DNA of 64,000 nt. It comes from Tubulanus polymorphus (Eukaryota; Nemertea; Palaeonemertea; Tubulaniformes; Tubulanidae). Under the pieces are notes generated by a model. It had not been told where the DNA came from. It saw only the letters and a list, made by a program, of their open reading frames with translations, and made no database searches. Where the stretch lies: contig NC_134027.1 in the NCBI RefSeq assembly GCF_964204645.1, positions 22,122,485-22,186,484 of the forward strand, written 5' to 3'. Position 1 is the stretch's first letter. Each line of letters opens with the position of its first letter. Both the position numbers and the translations under genes were made by a program. Positions 22,827 to 36,620 of this stretch are shown here, in pieces.

Positions 22827-22988
22827 GGCTGGGTTTCATAGATGTGGAAGAAAGATAGTCCCTGGGAACATTTTGAAATTTGTCAGTTATAACCATGGTT
22901 TCTCATTGTAACTATGGTGGTTGTCACCCAAATTGTGGATTTACCCCTAGGGATTACTTTGATACCAGTCTATGAAACCGGGCCCAGG
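22827..22988. repeat. MITE, GGGTTTCATAGA family
   Basis: ggctgggtttcatagat and ctatgaaaccgggcccagg are the inverted ends, about 160 bp. A related end is at 4120-4147. Confidence 0.7.
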
Positions 22989-23059
22989 TTTTTGATAACT
23001 GTTATAAGATTTATCAAATTCTCCGATATAGGTGAAAGTGTTACGTTTGTTATATGCTA

Positions 23060-23350
23060 TCAGGGGCCGACTCGGACCTTAATCCGTGATCACGCGGGCG
23101 TTTTTGACCCGTGCCAGATTAGGCCCGGGCTAACCTTTCACATGGGTGCCAAATGGGCCCGTGCCTGATCGGCGAAAGATTGCGTGTGAATACTAACTGG
23201 TTCCGGAAATGACTCACTTCGCCTTTGTTTGAGAATTGTTTAGTATTGAGTGAGTGGTTTGCGTGTGAACGCGCTCTTTGATTAGGCACGGGCCAAATGT
23301 TACGATTCTGATTCGGGCCAATTTGACCCGGGCCATACCGTCCCGTGTGG
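23060..23350. repeat. GC-rich foldback element
   Basis: Imperfect inverted arms built of gacccgtgcc, gggcccgtgcctgatc / gattaggcacgggcc and tgacccgggcc surround a centre ending ...gagtgagtgg. Confidence 0.55.
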
Positions 23351-23939
23351 TTGTGGCTATAGTTAACGTAGTACGTACTAAAGTCGTGATAACGGGTACT
23401 TTTCTTAATTGAGATCAAAATCTTTGCACCAGCTTTGCGCTATTCGTTCGTCGGAATACTTTATAACCGTGTCAACAACGAATGAGGATTTTTACCCGGA
23501 AACTGCCCTTCACTGTTAGTACTACAGTCGGAATTCACCTCTGCGTACGCCCCTGGGCTCAGTCAAGTCCAAAAGTAGTCATAAATCTAGAGACTGGTCT
23601 GAAATTGATAGATTGGCTTTGAAAGAAGGTTGTCGAAATTGACTGTTCGAAAAATCTAAGCGACGACTGGGCACCTGTCCACTATCTGAAGACAGAAGTT
23701 CATTATAGCGAGATTGCACTCTATATATGTTCAGATGATTTTCATTTTTGTAACGGCGTGCTTTACCCCGAGTGAACGATAAAAATCTTTTAACAAGTGT
23801 ACATGAGAATCCAGTCCCGACCGGACTTCGACGGATGCAAATAATTCGAAACTGCAGCTCTCGAATCGCGCTGAACCGAGAACGAAAATTATGTAACGAA
23901 GCTTTAGCGTAACGTAGTATAATATGGGAAGCAAGAGAG

Positions 23940-24012
23940 ATAAATATATATATATATATATATATTGATAATTATTATTATCATTATTATTATTATTATT
24001 ATTATCATGATT
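23940..24012. repeat. (TA)n and (TTA)n microsatellites
   Basis: tatatata tract followed by attattatcattattattatta. Confidence 0.85.
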
Positions 24013-26086
24013 ATACGTAAATTATGTACATATATTTAAGCGATTAATATATAAGATTATGACAAATTGGCGTTTCATTCGGAAATGTATGCGAGAATAG
24101 CTTTCGCTTCACAGAGTGTATGTGGACGAGTATGCATTTGTAGAACAGAAATGTGGCTTTTTTTAAGAGAAAAATCGTGGTTTTCTTTTGAAATTGATCG
24201 GGCGACGATTGCCGAGGGTACGGATAGTGTTATGATTTGTATTTTTAGAATGTTTATACTTTTAATTCTTCGCGCTTTATACGGACAAAAATCTACGCAT
24301 TCGTATAGGTGGCATCTGGCTTAAGACCAGGACCCAGTCGCGCAGGAGTCTACACTTGTCATAATTCAGGGGCCGACCCAGGCTGGGAGAAAGGAACGGG
24401 TTCACTTCAGATGACAAGGGTGCTTTATTACTCGAATTATTACAGAATTTAGAAAATTTAGGCACATTTTTTTGCAATTTAAGTGCATATTACTGCTTTA
24501 AGAAGTTGGTGACATAAATCAATGTCGGGTGGAATTTTTCGCAGCTGATTTGCAAAAGGGCACTTGCTCTTGGACCCCCCGAACCCCCCTCTGAATCCAC
24601 GCCTGCAGGTCTAGACTTCTGTAATTAGTTCTTTTAACGTCATCATTTCGGCCAGGTTTGGACCAAGTAATTTCAAGCACAGCGGTTTATTGTAGGGTTT
24701 TACTTAAACCAGTTTGCGTAGTACGATATTTGAATTATCAAAATACTTGTTTTTTTCTTAAACAGTTGCATGATTTTGCATAGAATGATAAAGTATGACT
24801 AAAATATAGCTGATTTTCTATAACGATTCTGCTGCCTGTCTCCGCGTTGACCAACTTCGTTATGTAAAACTGGCATTTTATAGCATTTAATTATGAAGAA
24901 TATTGTAATGATTATCAATATTAATATTATTGATGAATAAATTATTTGTGATAAGTCATTATTTGTATCTGAATTGTTCTTCAGTTATTCTTGGCTCCAG
25001 TTGCACAGATTTTACTCCGGATCATTATTCCGCGATTGTGAATTTTAAGGTCTGATGTCTCGTCATCAATCCAGTTTCGAAAAGAGCTGAGAAAATCGAT
25101 TAAGTCATTGATGAAAAAGCTTAAACGAGCCTAGTCGAAACGTCGAATAGACTAACAGCTCTAGGAAACGTCTAGGGGGGACTAATCCCCCTGGTCCCTT
25201 GGATCCGTCCTTTGTTTTTCCTGTTCCATTGTCCCGTCACTGTCTATTGAAACAGGTACAACTTTCATTTTGAAAATGTACATCTCGGTTATGTCCTTGT
25301 CACGTTGTTAATGCAGAGTCACTCGCTGTGCGCGTCCGTTGTTTTAGATGCACATTATTTAATCAGCCGTTTGGGGTTGAGTATTTAACTGTATATATAT
25401 TTATATGTGGTACGTAGTAATTCGAACGGTGGTCGCTCGCGGCGAACAAGTTTTCCCATTAATGGAAGGAGGCAATTTTGCAATATTTGTTCAAGAAATT
25501 GTTTGCGATGGTGCTTATATATATATACATATTACGCGCTTTAACACTACACTTTTACCAATTTCACAGCGCCTACTTCAATTTTGAATTGCAACGATCC
25601 AAAGTAGGCCTACTCCACGCGAATTAGAACAAAAAATCACTTCAAATTCTTCTTGTCCCTGTGCGATATTCTAATTGCATTGTAGTTTAGTGCGATCCTC
25701 GCGAGACGTATAGGCCTATTCGCAACAGGCGACCATTGCGGGCATGTTTTATGTTGCGCTGGTCAGCAGCGTTGAGACTTGTTATTTCAAAAATAGTCTA
25801 AATCACTCCCAACAATAGTTCGCGCTATACCCGGCCTACGTATGTACGTACACGCGTGACTGTATAAACACTGTTGAATTTGAATTTCAGACTCTCATGT
25901 TCTGACCAGAACGTGGATTATACATTTCTTCCAGGGATAAATCACCGTAGATGAATATGCCGAACAGAATTAAAGCATAGGCTACTACTGAAAATGTGAT
26001 TATGGTCTCATCGACATCTTCACGGATTATCGCCGGGAAAATCTATCTAAATTCAGTCGTGGTTAGTTTTTGATTGGAAAAGAGCC
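24013..26086. other. Intergenic and 5' flank of sulfotransferase copy 1
   Basis: No gene is seen to about 25350. From 25357 (tttaatcagccgtttggggt) onward the sequence is alignable by eye with the flank of copy 3 (42384) and, from about 25550, with that of copy 2 (30790), marking the left edge of the duplicated unit. Confidence 0.5.
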
Positions 26087-26141
26087 ATGAAATTTCGCGC
26101 ACGGATGGCGACGTGTGTACTCTATATTTTCTGTAGTTTCG
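26087..26141 (+). CDS. Sulfotransferase copy 1 exon 1 (signal anchor)
   Basis: MKFRARMATCVLYIFCSF then a split Gly; a short basic start and a hydrophobic run, donor g|gtacgt exactly as in copies 2 and 3. Confidence 0.75.
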
Positions 26142-27424
26142 GTACGTCAAATTGTTTCCTATGAGTTCTTCATAAATCCACGAATTCCACGTGGAGTTTT
26201 TTTTTAGTTTTGATATATAGGTCTATGTCGCTTCAAAGGTAGCGACATTACTTTGAACTCAATATAATGAAACCATGAGCGAACAGGCCTAAAGATTTTG
26301 TGAAGGGAGTAACGTAAAAATCTAATTTGAATTCTTATTTCCATTTAAGAATTTCTATCATGTGCTAATGTTTTATATTCGAATCAAAATGAATCATCCT
26401 TTGGAGAGCATCACTTCCGGATTCCGCAAAAGACATAAAATTCAAAAAAGCCTGTTTATAGCCCTCCATCGTATTTTCATTACATTTTTTTTCAAGTCCG
26501 TCTAAGTTGTTTATCTAGTGATTTGCATAAAGTTTGTTTTCTTCATTTCTCGCATGATTTTAATTCTAAACACCAATTTTCATTCGTTTTTCCAAAGTCG
26601 TTCATATATACATTTTACGTGAAACAGACTCTAAATAGATAAAGCAAAAAAATTATATTCTATATCTATATTATATTTCATAATGAAAAGTGATTGAAAA
26701 ATTGCCTAAAAGCTTGACGCACACTGTATACAAATGCGAAAAAAAGAACGAGAAAAAAATCTCAAGTGGGTAGAGTCTAAAGTTAGTTAAATAGATCGCA
26801 TCTCAAACAGAAAACACAGTTTTTCCTTATACATGTATATTTGATTACTTGAAAATGGATACATGAAATATTGATTTCCTTTATAGAAATACGTTCAAGT
26901 ACTTCCCATTGCTAATTAACCAGCTGAAATACACTCATGTTTTCTTCCTCTCCGATTTCCACGCTGATCACTTCCTACTATTTACTCCAATTATTGTTTT
27001 CCGTGAAGTTCCGCAGGCTAGTTTTTTTTTCTCAAGTTCAAAGAAGTATATACCTCAAAGCTACTATCTCAAAGCTACTATCCTAAGCTACTATTGGCGA
27101 TATCCGACTGACGTTACCCTACAGCTGCTATTTTTATCGTATTAATCATTAGTAATTGCTCCGTGCAATTGCATTTATTGTTGAGCAAACAAACTGAAAC
27201 TGAAACTGAGATCGGCGTAGTTTTCACATCTTTCGCATTTAATAGGGAGGCATAGATTTTTTACAGAATTTACTTATAAACACACATAATGAGGCCCCAA
27301 CCATTGATTTATCAATTCCAAGTCATTGTTCCATGTATCTTTGTAATTCTTAATCGGTGATGAAATTAATATGATATTTTATTATTGCTTTATCAGTCGT
27401 CATCATTAATACCAATTTTTTCAG

Positions 27425-27694
27425 GTTTGTTAACATTCATTCATTTGTTAACTTATCGAACTACACACGAAGACGATCTGCCGGTGACTACTGCTATTCC
27501 ACAAATACCCCCCAGGAAGCAACCGGTTAAAGTCGTGATATACGGCTACATGAGAGGAGGGAGACGTTTGCCAGTCAGAGTTTCAAAACGAATGAAGATG
27601 CATTTTTTTGGTTCGAACCCTTGGCGAATCTATTCTTACCGATGTATGGATTTCACATATCGCCGATCGGGGTAGATCGAGAACCCATATACCG
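27425..27694 (+). pseudogene. Sulfotransferase copy 1 exon 2 (with 1-bp deletion)
   Basis: Reads LLTFIHLLTYRTTHEDDLPV to VVIYGYMRGG, then shifts frame. After the shift the original frame is still intact to the donor at 27695. Confidence 0.85.
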
Positions 27695-27811
27695 GTACGT
27701 AACGACTTACCTCCCACCACCACGACCCAGCAGTGGCTGATTTATGAGGGGGGGGGGCACGCGAGGCAACCAAAAGAATTGGATTGGACCGAGCTTGTTG
27801 TAGCTAAATTG

Positions 27812-28102
<291 letters not shown>

Positions 28103-28160
28103 GAGACTATTCTTGACTTTGGTACTTGATAATAACTAATTTATACGCTTTAAATTTCAG

Positions 28161-29106
28161 TACAATTGATAAAAATCCAGATCTGATCGACGGGATATTG
28201 GATCGGTTGCTGAACTGCACTCTCAACGATCCAACCGTTCCGAAAGAGATATTCTCCCATCCGTTCATCGAATACAGTTCATACACCAAGAAATATGGAG
28301 AATGTTTTTCTAGGAGTCCTTACAAAAAGATTTCGAACGCGTCCAATTATTGCTATTCGTTATTGAATAATAAGCGGATGAATTGTCGCTCTCCGTGGGG
28401 AATGTGTCAGACTTTTCTCAAAGAAGCCCGACAAGCCAAAGGCATCGTGCCCCTTTGGAGCCCTTTATTTAAGGAAAATTTCTCGAAATGGTACAAGTGT
28501 ATGAAACCTCTTTACGATACCGATCTCGTCAAAAAGTGTCTCGACGAGTCCGGATTGACAGCGAAATGCGAACGAAGTAAAATAAGAGCGGTGAAATTGA
28601 TACGAGCTAAGATGACAACCATGCGACATCTTGCCGAGAAACATCCCGATTGGTTGTTTATCTACTTGGTTCGTGACCCGCGCGGAACCGTCATTTCGAG
28701 GACTAGACTTTATAAAGATCCGAACTACCTAAACTTCGTCCAAGAAGCGATGTATTTGTGTACGAAAATGCGACAAGATTTCGACGTTTTCGATCAAATT
28801 CGACGAATTTATCCCGATAGATTCTTGTTTTTGAAATACGAAAACTTCGCCAAAGATCCGATCGACATGGCGAAAAAAATATATCGATTTATGGATCAAC
28901 CCTTGCCTGTCAAGGTCGCAGATCAACTTTACAAAATGTCCCATTCGGCGAATCAATCGGCGTCTAATATGGGAATCAATAAACATAATTCCACTCAGGT
29001 CGCTAACGCCTGGCAAACTAGAATGAAACTCAGCGAAGTTAAACAAATTAACAACTATTGCAATGATATTTATAAAAAATTCGAATATCCTGAGTATGGT
29101 ATGTGA
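28161..29106 (+). CDS. Sulfotransferase copy 1 exon 3
   Basis: Open to TGA at 29104-29106. Contains CRSPWGMCQTF, the 3'-phosphate-binding YLVRDPRGTVISR, FLKYENFAKDP and the C-terminal NSTQVANAWQTRMKLSEV. It has one residue fewer than copies 2 and 3 (KGIVPLWS against KGNPAPLWG). Confidence 0.9.
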
Positions 29107-29939
29107 AATGTATTTGTACCGCTATCGGGGCCTATAAGTATCGTAAAATAACAATAGTGTTCGTATTCGGAATTGAGAAAAGATAAATAATGAATTGATG
29201 AATTTAATCTCGCCTGATTGTTTCTGCTACTCTCGCTAACAAGGGGTGGATAGTTTCAAAGTGCAAAGAGCTCTGTCACGATAGTCAGTAACCTGTCTGT
29301 GGTTTAGTTTCACGATCCGATATTATCACCAGCGCATCGGATTATAAAAGCTGTCCAGCCATTTCTCACCGTATCTTAAAAATGTCATCTGGAGTTATCT
29401 TGGCGGGACTAGGTTGTCCGCTGGCCCCCGTAAAGGGAAAAGTTGCTGTCATAGTCCTTAACACATGGAAGGAAATAATGTATGTTTCAATCTTTGAATA
29501 ACTTTTTTTCACCAACCCCCCAAAATGTAACCGTTTAGCCTCCAGTACAGAAGAAAATCGCTGTCGTGCTGATAAATGGTATCCCGACATTCATTTCTAT
29601 GATTATCGATTAAAACTATGCATTTCTACGCTTTGAATAGATACAAATTCTACCCCCCTTTTAGGGGCCAACCCGATCAAGCGTACAGCATTCGACCCAG
29701 TAGCAACATATCGATCGTTGTTGTTTTGGGTCGTTTCTTATAAATTGGGCATGTCAAACAAGCGACATACGTACGGTATGAGTCACTTTCACTTTTAGAA
29801 AACAGACATGTCGATAAAATTAAAATTCTATGAAGTTATAGTCGGGTCGTAACTAGTGTTTGCGGATAAACTTCGCAATTCATAATTCATCTTAATTCAA
29901 TCTAATCCAATCGGAATTAGTTGTACCGGTCTGTCACAT
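29107..29939. other. Intergenic after sulfotransferase copy 1
   Basis: 3' flank with no clear AATAAA (gataaataatg at about 29183 is the nearest). No gene is seen. Confidence 0.4.
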
Positions 29940-30749
<810 letters not shown>

Positions 30750-30929
30750 GTGTAAGCATATACATTGCCAGCAGAAATAGTAATTATATGCCTAAACATT
30801 TACCAATTTCACAGCTCTTCAATACTTCAATTTCGAATATTGCAACAAATACGTGTTTGGTCAGCAGCGTTGAGAATTTTCATAGCCTAGATCGCTCAGA
30901 ACTCGCTCAACAATAGTTCTCGTGACTGT

Positions 30930-31041
30930 AACGGCGACTATTTCTTTCAGAGATATTTCGCTTACTGAATAAATCGATTTAACCGAATTAAGACATCAAC
31001 ATATTTAGGGATTATCACCAGATATTTGTTTCGATTGAACC
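30930..31041 (+). promoter_or_regulatory. Conserved 5' flank of sulfotransferase copy 2
   Basis: aacggcgactatttctttca g, atatttcgcttactgaat and acatcaacatattta..gattat are kept at the same spacing in the copy 3 flank (42636-42766). This could be core promoter or 5' UTR; no TATA box stands out. Confidence 0.4.
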
Positions 31042-31090
31042 ATGAAATTACGCAGATGGCTAACAACAGGTGTATTTTTCGGTATTTTCG
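31042..31090 (+). CDS. Sulfotransferase copy 2 exon 1
   Basis: MKLRRWLTTGVFFGIF and a split Gly; the ATG is at the same place as in the sister copies (gaacc ATG aaa), which fixes the start. Confidence 0.85.
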
Positions 31091-34000
31091 GTACGTTATA
31101 TTTCCTTCAAGTTCTCTGTCTCAAGTTACGTGGAGTTAGTTCAGTTCGATGCGCAGATCGCGTCAAGGGTGGCGACATTTCTTCAAGAATGAATGAAATG
31201 GCCAAAAAAATTTTGAAATTGAAAATTATGCTATGTTTTGATAGCAATTAGAATAAAAAGGACTTCACTTTTGTCATGTCCATTTTTGATCCAGTTGTTC
31301 GCAAAAAGTTTGTTTTCATTTCTCTTATCATTTGAATTCAATCCATTTCAATTTTCACTTGTTAGTTTTTTTCTACATTCCTTCCAAGATTTCACGAGGA
31401 TAAACTCGAATGATGAAAAAAGAAATAATCTAATAAGTTTAAAAAACACCTTAAACAGAATTAGATTGATTAATTTCATTTATCAAAGATTAAAATCAAA
31501 ATACACTAAATTTTGGACTCTCCATTATTTTGATTTTAATTCTTGATCAATGAAATTAGATTTTATACTTTTGAATTCTGCATATATATTTATTCTTTAT
31601 TTACGTGTCACCTTTTTTACAAAGCCAGCCTCTTAGAGGCTTACGAGACACAATATGCATATACGTACAGAAAGTTACATTTAATTGTAAATTATTAGTA
31701 GAAGTAAAGATAGGACGCGTTATTCTAAATGACGGCATTGCGCAGTTGTAGGGCTGTATTTATAAATTTAGCGACTAATTTGCAGACTTTACCTTCATTT
31801 AGGAGTAGAGAGATTCGATTTGATACAGGTAGGTCTAAAATATCGATATTCAACTTTACATTAATTCTATTAAATAAATCAGCTCGTTCATCTGAGTAAC
31901 GATTACAATAAAGTAGAAAGTGTTCTTCTGTTTCTATTTCTCTTTGGTTGCATGATTCACAGAGTCTATAATCAATTGGGATATTTCGGTATCTGCCTAG
32001 TTCAATATTAATAGGAAACGTTCCATTTCTCATGCGTGCAATGTTAGATCTGTTCATTCTTGACAGTGGAGCTTTTACATAATCATCAGTTTTAAAATCA
32101 AATTTGAAAGTGCAATAGGTTCTAAGTTTAGGAAGTGAGGTAACAGTTCTAAGCCATTCAGTTTGGTAAAGTGATAAACATTTGGTTTTACAGTACAAAA
32201 TAGTTTCCTTAATCGTAGAATTGCTTGGTACATTATTTCCTATATGTTCGTAGTATTGAGCTATATTTAGTTTATATATAATTGAACTAACGTCCTTACA
32301 CGAGGTATTTTTTGTTAACGATAAATGATAGTCCCAAAGAAATATTTTCCTTAGTAAGTCTATAAACTGGTAAGTTACACAAACGGAACCACAATTTCAA
32401 AGTTTCTAGTTGGTGGCGGATTTTAACTGGAGTCCATCCCATATCACCCTCCAGGGTCACAAGTGCGGAATATTTTCCTACACCTAGATAAGATCTCATT
32501 GCTCTGTACTGAACATTTTCTGCCACTCGCCATGGTTTGAGTCCCCATACACCGGCACCGTAATCCAGAACAGGAACCACTGTCGCATTATAAAGTTTAG
32601 TATAAACCGCATACGGGAGTCCATTAGTAGAGAAATGTTTCGCTAAAATTCCTGCTAGACTTTTACTCGCAGCCATACTCAACGCATTTGCAGTATGGGC
32701 GGTGAAGTCCAATTCCGAATTAAAATCGACACCTAAATAGCGGTAGTTGTGAACAATTTCTAGTGTTTCGAGTCCATATCTAAAGTTGAAATTAGTTTCG
32801 GACGATGTCTTATTTCGGAAGTGCATCACTTTTGTCTTATCGGTGTTCACGGCCATACGCCATTTATCGCACCAACTATGTAATACATTTATCATGCGCT
32901 GTTACGGATCCTCACTATCGCTGATTAAAACAATGTCATCGGCATATAATAAAAACGACACTTTTATATCATCTATTTCTATTCCCAAGGTCTAAGCTTT
33001 TGATTTCTGATGCTAAATCGTTAATATAGATATTAAACAGTGTAGGCGATATATTATCTCCTTGTCTGACTCCTTGAGTTGTTTTAAATCCATCGGTATA
33101 GTGTCCGTTAATTCGAATACGCGCGCTAGTGTTCGTATACATGGCTTCGATAATCTTGAGAAAGTTACTCCAATTCCTTGACGGTGTAGTTTATACAATA
33201 ATAAATTTCTATTTACAGAATCGAACGCTTTCGAAAAGTCAACATAGCACACAAACGTTGGTTTTTTAACTAATTTACGATTTCTTACGATACTAGTGAG
33301 GCTAAATAGGTGGTCAAGGCAACTGCAATTAGGTCGAAAGCCGTTCTGCTCGTCGCATACTAGGTTGTATTTCTCGCAATATTGGGTTAAACGGTTATTC
33401 CAGTACGCTGCTGAATAGTTTTCCTAATGTTGAGTTCAGGCTGATCGGTCTATAGTTCAACGGATTTTCGGGGTCCTTTCCTTGTTTATGTATCGGATGA
33501 ATAATACTTTTTCGTTCCACGATGTTGGCACTTTCCCATAACTGAATATCTTATAGTAGAGTGCATGTAGAATATTCGTTTAGTGCGGGATTTTTAGAAT
33601 TTCGTTTGGTATCTTATCAGAACCGGTTGCTTTTCCATTCTGTAATTTACAAACAGCTTTGACAATTTAAATTCGTTTTATCGGTTCATTCAGTTCTGCA
33701 TTATTGGGTTCCGCGTTTGGTGTATTGTCCGATCGAATGTTCGACCATTCCCGTTGTATCTCGTTAAAGAACGTATCGTTAAATTCGTGATTTTGTTTAT
33801 TGTATAAGTATATTGTTATTGTCGATGTTAACCGATCGACCTTTCGATGACACGCATGTGTAAGTATCGTATTCCGATTCAAAGCGCCCGTTTAATGCGC
33901 AAAGATTGGTGTCCTGCACGAATGATAGGAGAAAGTCACCGAATTTATTATGTGTTTCATCTACATTTATTCTTTCGGGGAGGTTTTGTACTTCGTGGTC

Positions 34001-35944
34001 TTTTTTACTACCAATTCTTCCGTTTAAGTCACCTTGATATCGTTATTCCATTAGTAGTACATATGCGTCGTGAGCGTGTCTATATAGTGGGTTTAAAACG
34101 CATTATCTGTTCTCTGTCAGAGTGGGGCTATTCTACCAAAAGCGTTTACATTTCCTTTCCTGTTCCCTTTTATTTTGAATCGCCTAAAATTAAAAAAAGA
34201 ATTGTCCCTGGTATTTATCTGATCGGTAGATTTTGTTTGATCGGCAGATATGGGGTCCACGAACCCACCACACCCGCCGGGAACAAATCAACGGGGTTTG
34301 ATTTTGAAATCGGAAATCGAAGTACAAATATATAGTTGTGTATGATCGGCGGTCGAATTTACAGATTCATTTGTTTAAACCTAGATAGATCTACAGTTAT
34401 ATAACAATTGTATAAACATGAATATTTACAGAATTTACTGATCTAGGCCTCAACCGTCACTATTGATACAAATTAGTATATAATTGCATTTCAGGTTTGT
34501 TAACATTCATTCATATGTTAACTTATCGAAGTACACACGAAGACGATCTGCCGGTGACTACTGCTATTCCACAAATCCCCTCCAGGAAGCTACCGGTGAA
34601 AGTCGTGATATACGGCTACATGAGAGGAGGCACGACATTTACCAGTCAGAATTTTAAGATGAATGAAGATGCATTCTATTTGTTTGAACCATTGGTGAAT
34701 TTATTCTTATCGATTTATGGATTTCATATAACTCCGGTTGGGATAGATCGCGAACCCGCATACCGGTACGTACGTACGTACGAATTTCGGCGAGTTATTA
34801 TGTCGAATTTCGACATGATAAGTAGAAATTTTGAAAAAAAATATCTTGTATGTCACCAAGGGGTTTCCGTAGGTATATCTATGCTTATTATGTAAATTTG
34901 AATGTTGTACGTTAGGTTTTGTGGAAAACACTGAAAAAGGACAATATTTCTTAAATTGATTTATACTTCAACGTAACGTATGCGTTTGATTTCAGTATGA
35001 TTGATAAAAATCCAGATCTGATCGACGGGATATTGGATCGGTTGCTGAACTGCAATTTCAACGATCCAACCGTTCCGAAAGAAATATTCTCCCATCCGTT
35101 CATCGAATATAGTGTACGCGACAAGAAATATGGAGAATGTTTTTCTAGGAGTCCTTACAAAAAGATTTCGAACGCGTCCAGTTATTGTTACTCGTTGTTG
35201 AGAAATAAACGGCTGAATTGTCGCTCTCCGTGGGGAATGTGTCAGACTTTTCTCAAAGAAACCCGACAAGCTAAAGGCAATCCTGCGCCGCTGTGGGGCC
35301 CTGTTTATAAGGAAAGTTTCTCAAAATGGTACAAGTGTATGAAACCTCTTTACGATACCGATCTCGTTGAAAAGTGTCTCGACGAGTCCGGATTGACAGC
35401 GAAATGCGAACGAAGTAAAATAAGAGCGGTTAAAATAATTCGTGCTACGATGGCAACTATGCGACATCTTGCCGAGAAACATCCTGATTGGTTGTTTATC
35501 TACCTGGTTCGTGATCCACGCGGCGCCGTCATTTCGAGGAGTAGAATTTATGAAGGCCCTAATGCAATTGACTACGTCAAAGAAGCGATGTTTTTGTGTA
35601 CGAAAATGCGCCAAGATTTCGACGTTTTCGAACAAGTTCTACGAATTTATCCCGATAGATTTTTACTTTTGAAATACGAAAACTTCGCCGAAGATCCGAT
35701 AGATGGGGCGAAAGAAATATATCGATTTATGGATCAATCCTTGCCAGTCAAGGTCGCCGATGAACTTTACACAATGTCCCATTCGGCGAATCAATCGGCG
35801 TCTAATATGGGAGTCTATAAACATAATTCCACTCAGATCGCTCACGCCTGGCAGAAACAATTGACACTCAGCGAAGTGAAAGAAATTAACAACTTTTGCA
35901 ATGATATTTATGAAAAACTCGAATATACCGAGTATGGTATGTGA
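31042..35944 (+). CDS. Carbohydrate 6-O-sulfotransferase-like enzyme, copy 2 (intact)
   Basis: Exons 31042-31090, 34495-34765 and 34996-35944 join to 422 residues. A type II signal anchor spans about residues 6-25 (TTGVFFGIF-GLLTFIHML). A short stem rich in P and T follows, then the 5'-phosphosulfate loop VVIYGYMRGGTTFTSQ (about 53-68), FEPL, cysteine pairs, and the 3'-phosphate motif YLVRDPRGAVISR (about 276-288). The architecture and VRDPRG motif fit the GlcNAc/Gal/GalNAc 6-O-sulfotransferase (CHST1-7) group: a Golgi lumen enzyme using PAPS to sulfate glycans. The acceptor sugar cannot be told. Intron 1 (3.4 kb) is inflated by an antisense LINE. AATAAA lies at 35981-35986. Confidence 0.92.
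31595..34380 (-). mobile_element. Decayed non-LTR retrotransposon (AP-endonuclease + reverse transcriptase)
   Basis: Reading right to left: an endonuclease piece with GDLNGRIGSKKD and SLC-like DTNLCALNGRFESEYDTYTC (about 33850-34050); RT palm with CYVDFSKAFDSVN (about 33210-33250) and LLYADDIVLISDSEDP (about 32920-32965); thumb and connection NTDKTKVMHFRNK...YRYLGVDF (32296-32895); and a C-terminal CESCNQREIETEEHFLLYC finger (31725-32198). It has stops and frameshifts (for example TAA right after SEDP), so is dead. The 3' end is gacacgtaaataaag. The exact clade is not assigned. It sits antisense inside intron 1 of sulfotransferase copy 2. Confidence 0.9.
34495..34765 (+). CDS. Sulfotransferase copy 2 exon 2 (PAPS loop)
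   Basis: Phase 1 to 2, 271 nt. HEDDLPVTTAIPQIPSRKLP, then the intact RGGTTF loop and YLFEPLVNLF. Confidence 0.93.
34996..35944 (+). CDS. Sulfotransferase copy 2 exon 3
   Basis: 949 nt to TGA at 35942-35944. Carries CRSPWGMCQTFLKETRQA, YLVRDPRGAVISR and LLKYENFAEDP; sequons NASSY and NSTQ. Confidence 0.93.
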
Positions 35945-36422
35945 ACAAATTACCACTAAATTCACTTAATTAATTATAAGAATAAATACGAAACGAGTAG
36001 TACTGTATATATAGGTAAACTATTTTATTTGACGCACGAGCTTTCGCTACTAATGCATCGTAGCTTCATCGAGTGAATGAGTGAATGTACATGTATTAGG
36101 TGTACGGTCATTAGAGCTGCGGGCTGACAGTTATCGGTGTTTCCTATCCTACGTATTTCTCTCAAAATATTAATGGATTTAATCTCGGATGTTAGTTTCT
36201 GGTGGTGTGCGCCGGGCTTAACATGGTGGTGGTTGGGGCTTCTGAGCCCTCCTTTCACGATTAGTCAGTGCGTACGTAAGTCAGCAGTGAGTTGCACCTT
36301 CAAGGTTGCACGATAAGATATTTTCGCAAGCACATACGGACGATTATAGAATTAGCTTACCACCAACGACTAGGTAACTAATAATACCACCGATGTGACC
36401 AGCCAGAGGGGCGGGAGAGATA
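35945..36422. other. 3' flank of sulfotransferase copy 2
   Basis: Poly(A) signal AATAAA at 35981-35986. At 36037-36075 (- strand) is a degenerate CTGATGA-type motif (ctcgatga-a-gctac...gtagc-gaaag), shared in position with copy 3 (45371-45400). No gene is seen. Confidence 0.5.
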
Positions 36423-36620
36423 CGGAAGCGATAAAGGTCCTCCAGTTGTCGCGTTCCAAATCGACAAGTCGACATGAATATATCGACATATCGTGACGTC
36501 AAATTTCGCATTTTTGCCCATTTTCCACGGGACAAGCCGTCATTTGATACGATATGTCGACATAATCATGGCGACTTGTCGAGTTGGAACGCGAAAACTG
36601 GAGACCCTTTATCGCTTCCG
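36423..36620. mobile_element. 198-bp MITE with TA target duplication
   Basis: Long inverted ends (cggaagcgataaaggtcctc / ..gaccctttatcgcttccg, about 70 nt each arm) flanked by TA on both sides. This fits a Tc1/mariner-type non-autonomous element. Confidence 0.85.

Noticed and set aside
33847-34335. 162-codon + strand open frame
   Set aside because: It is antisense to the endonuclease part of the decayed LINE, whose - strand reading has recognisable motifs.
35321-35965. Open frames on the - strand under sulfotransferase exon 3 (also at 28729 and 44760)
   Set aside because: The same shadow appears in all three copies because codon use is conserved; the + strand carries the enzyme motifs.
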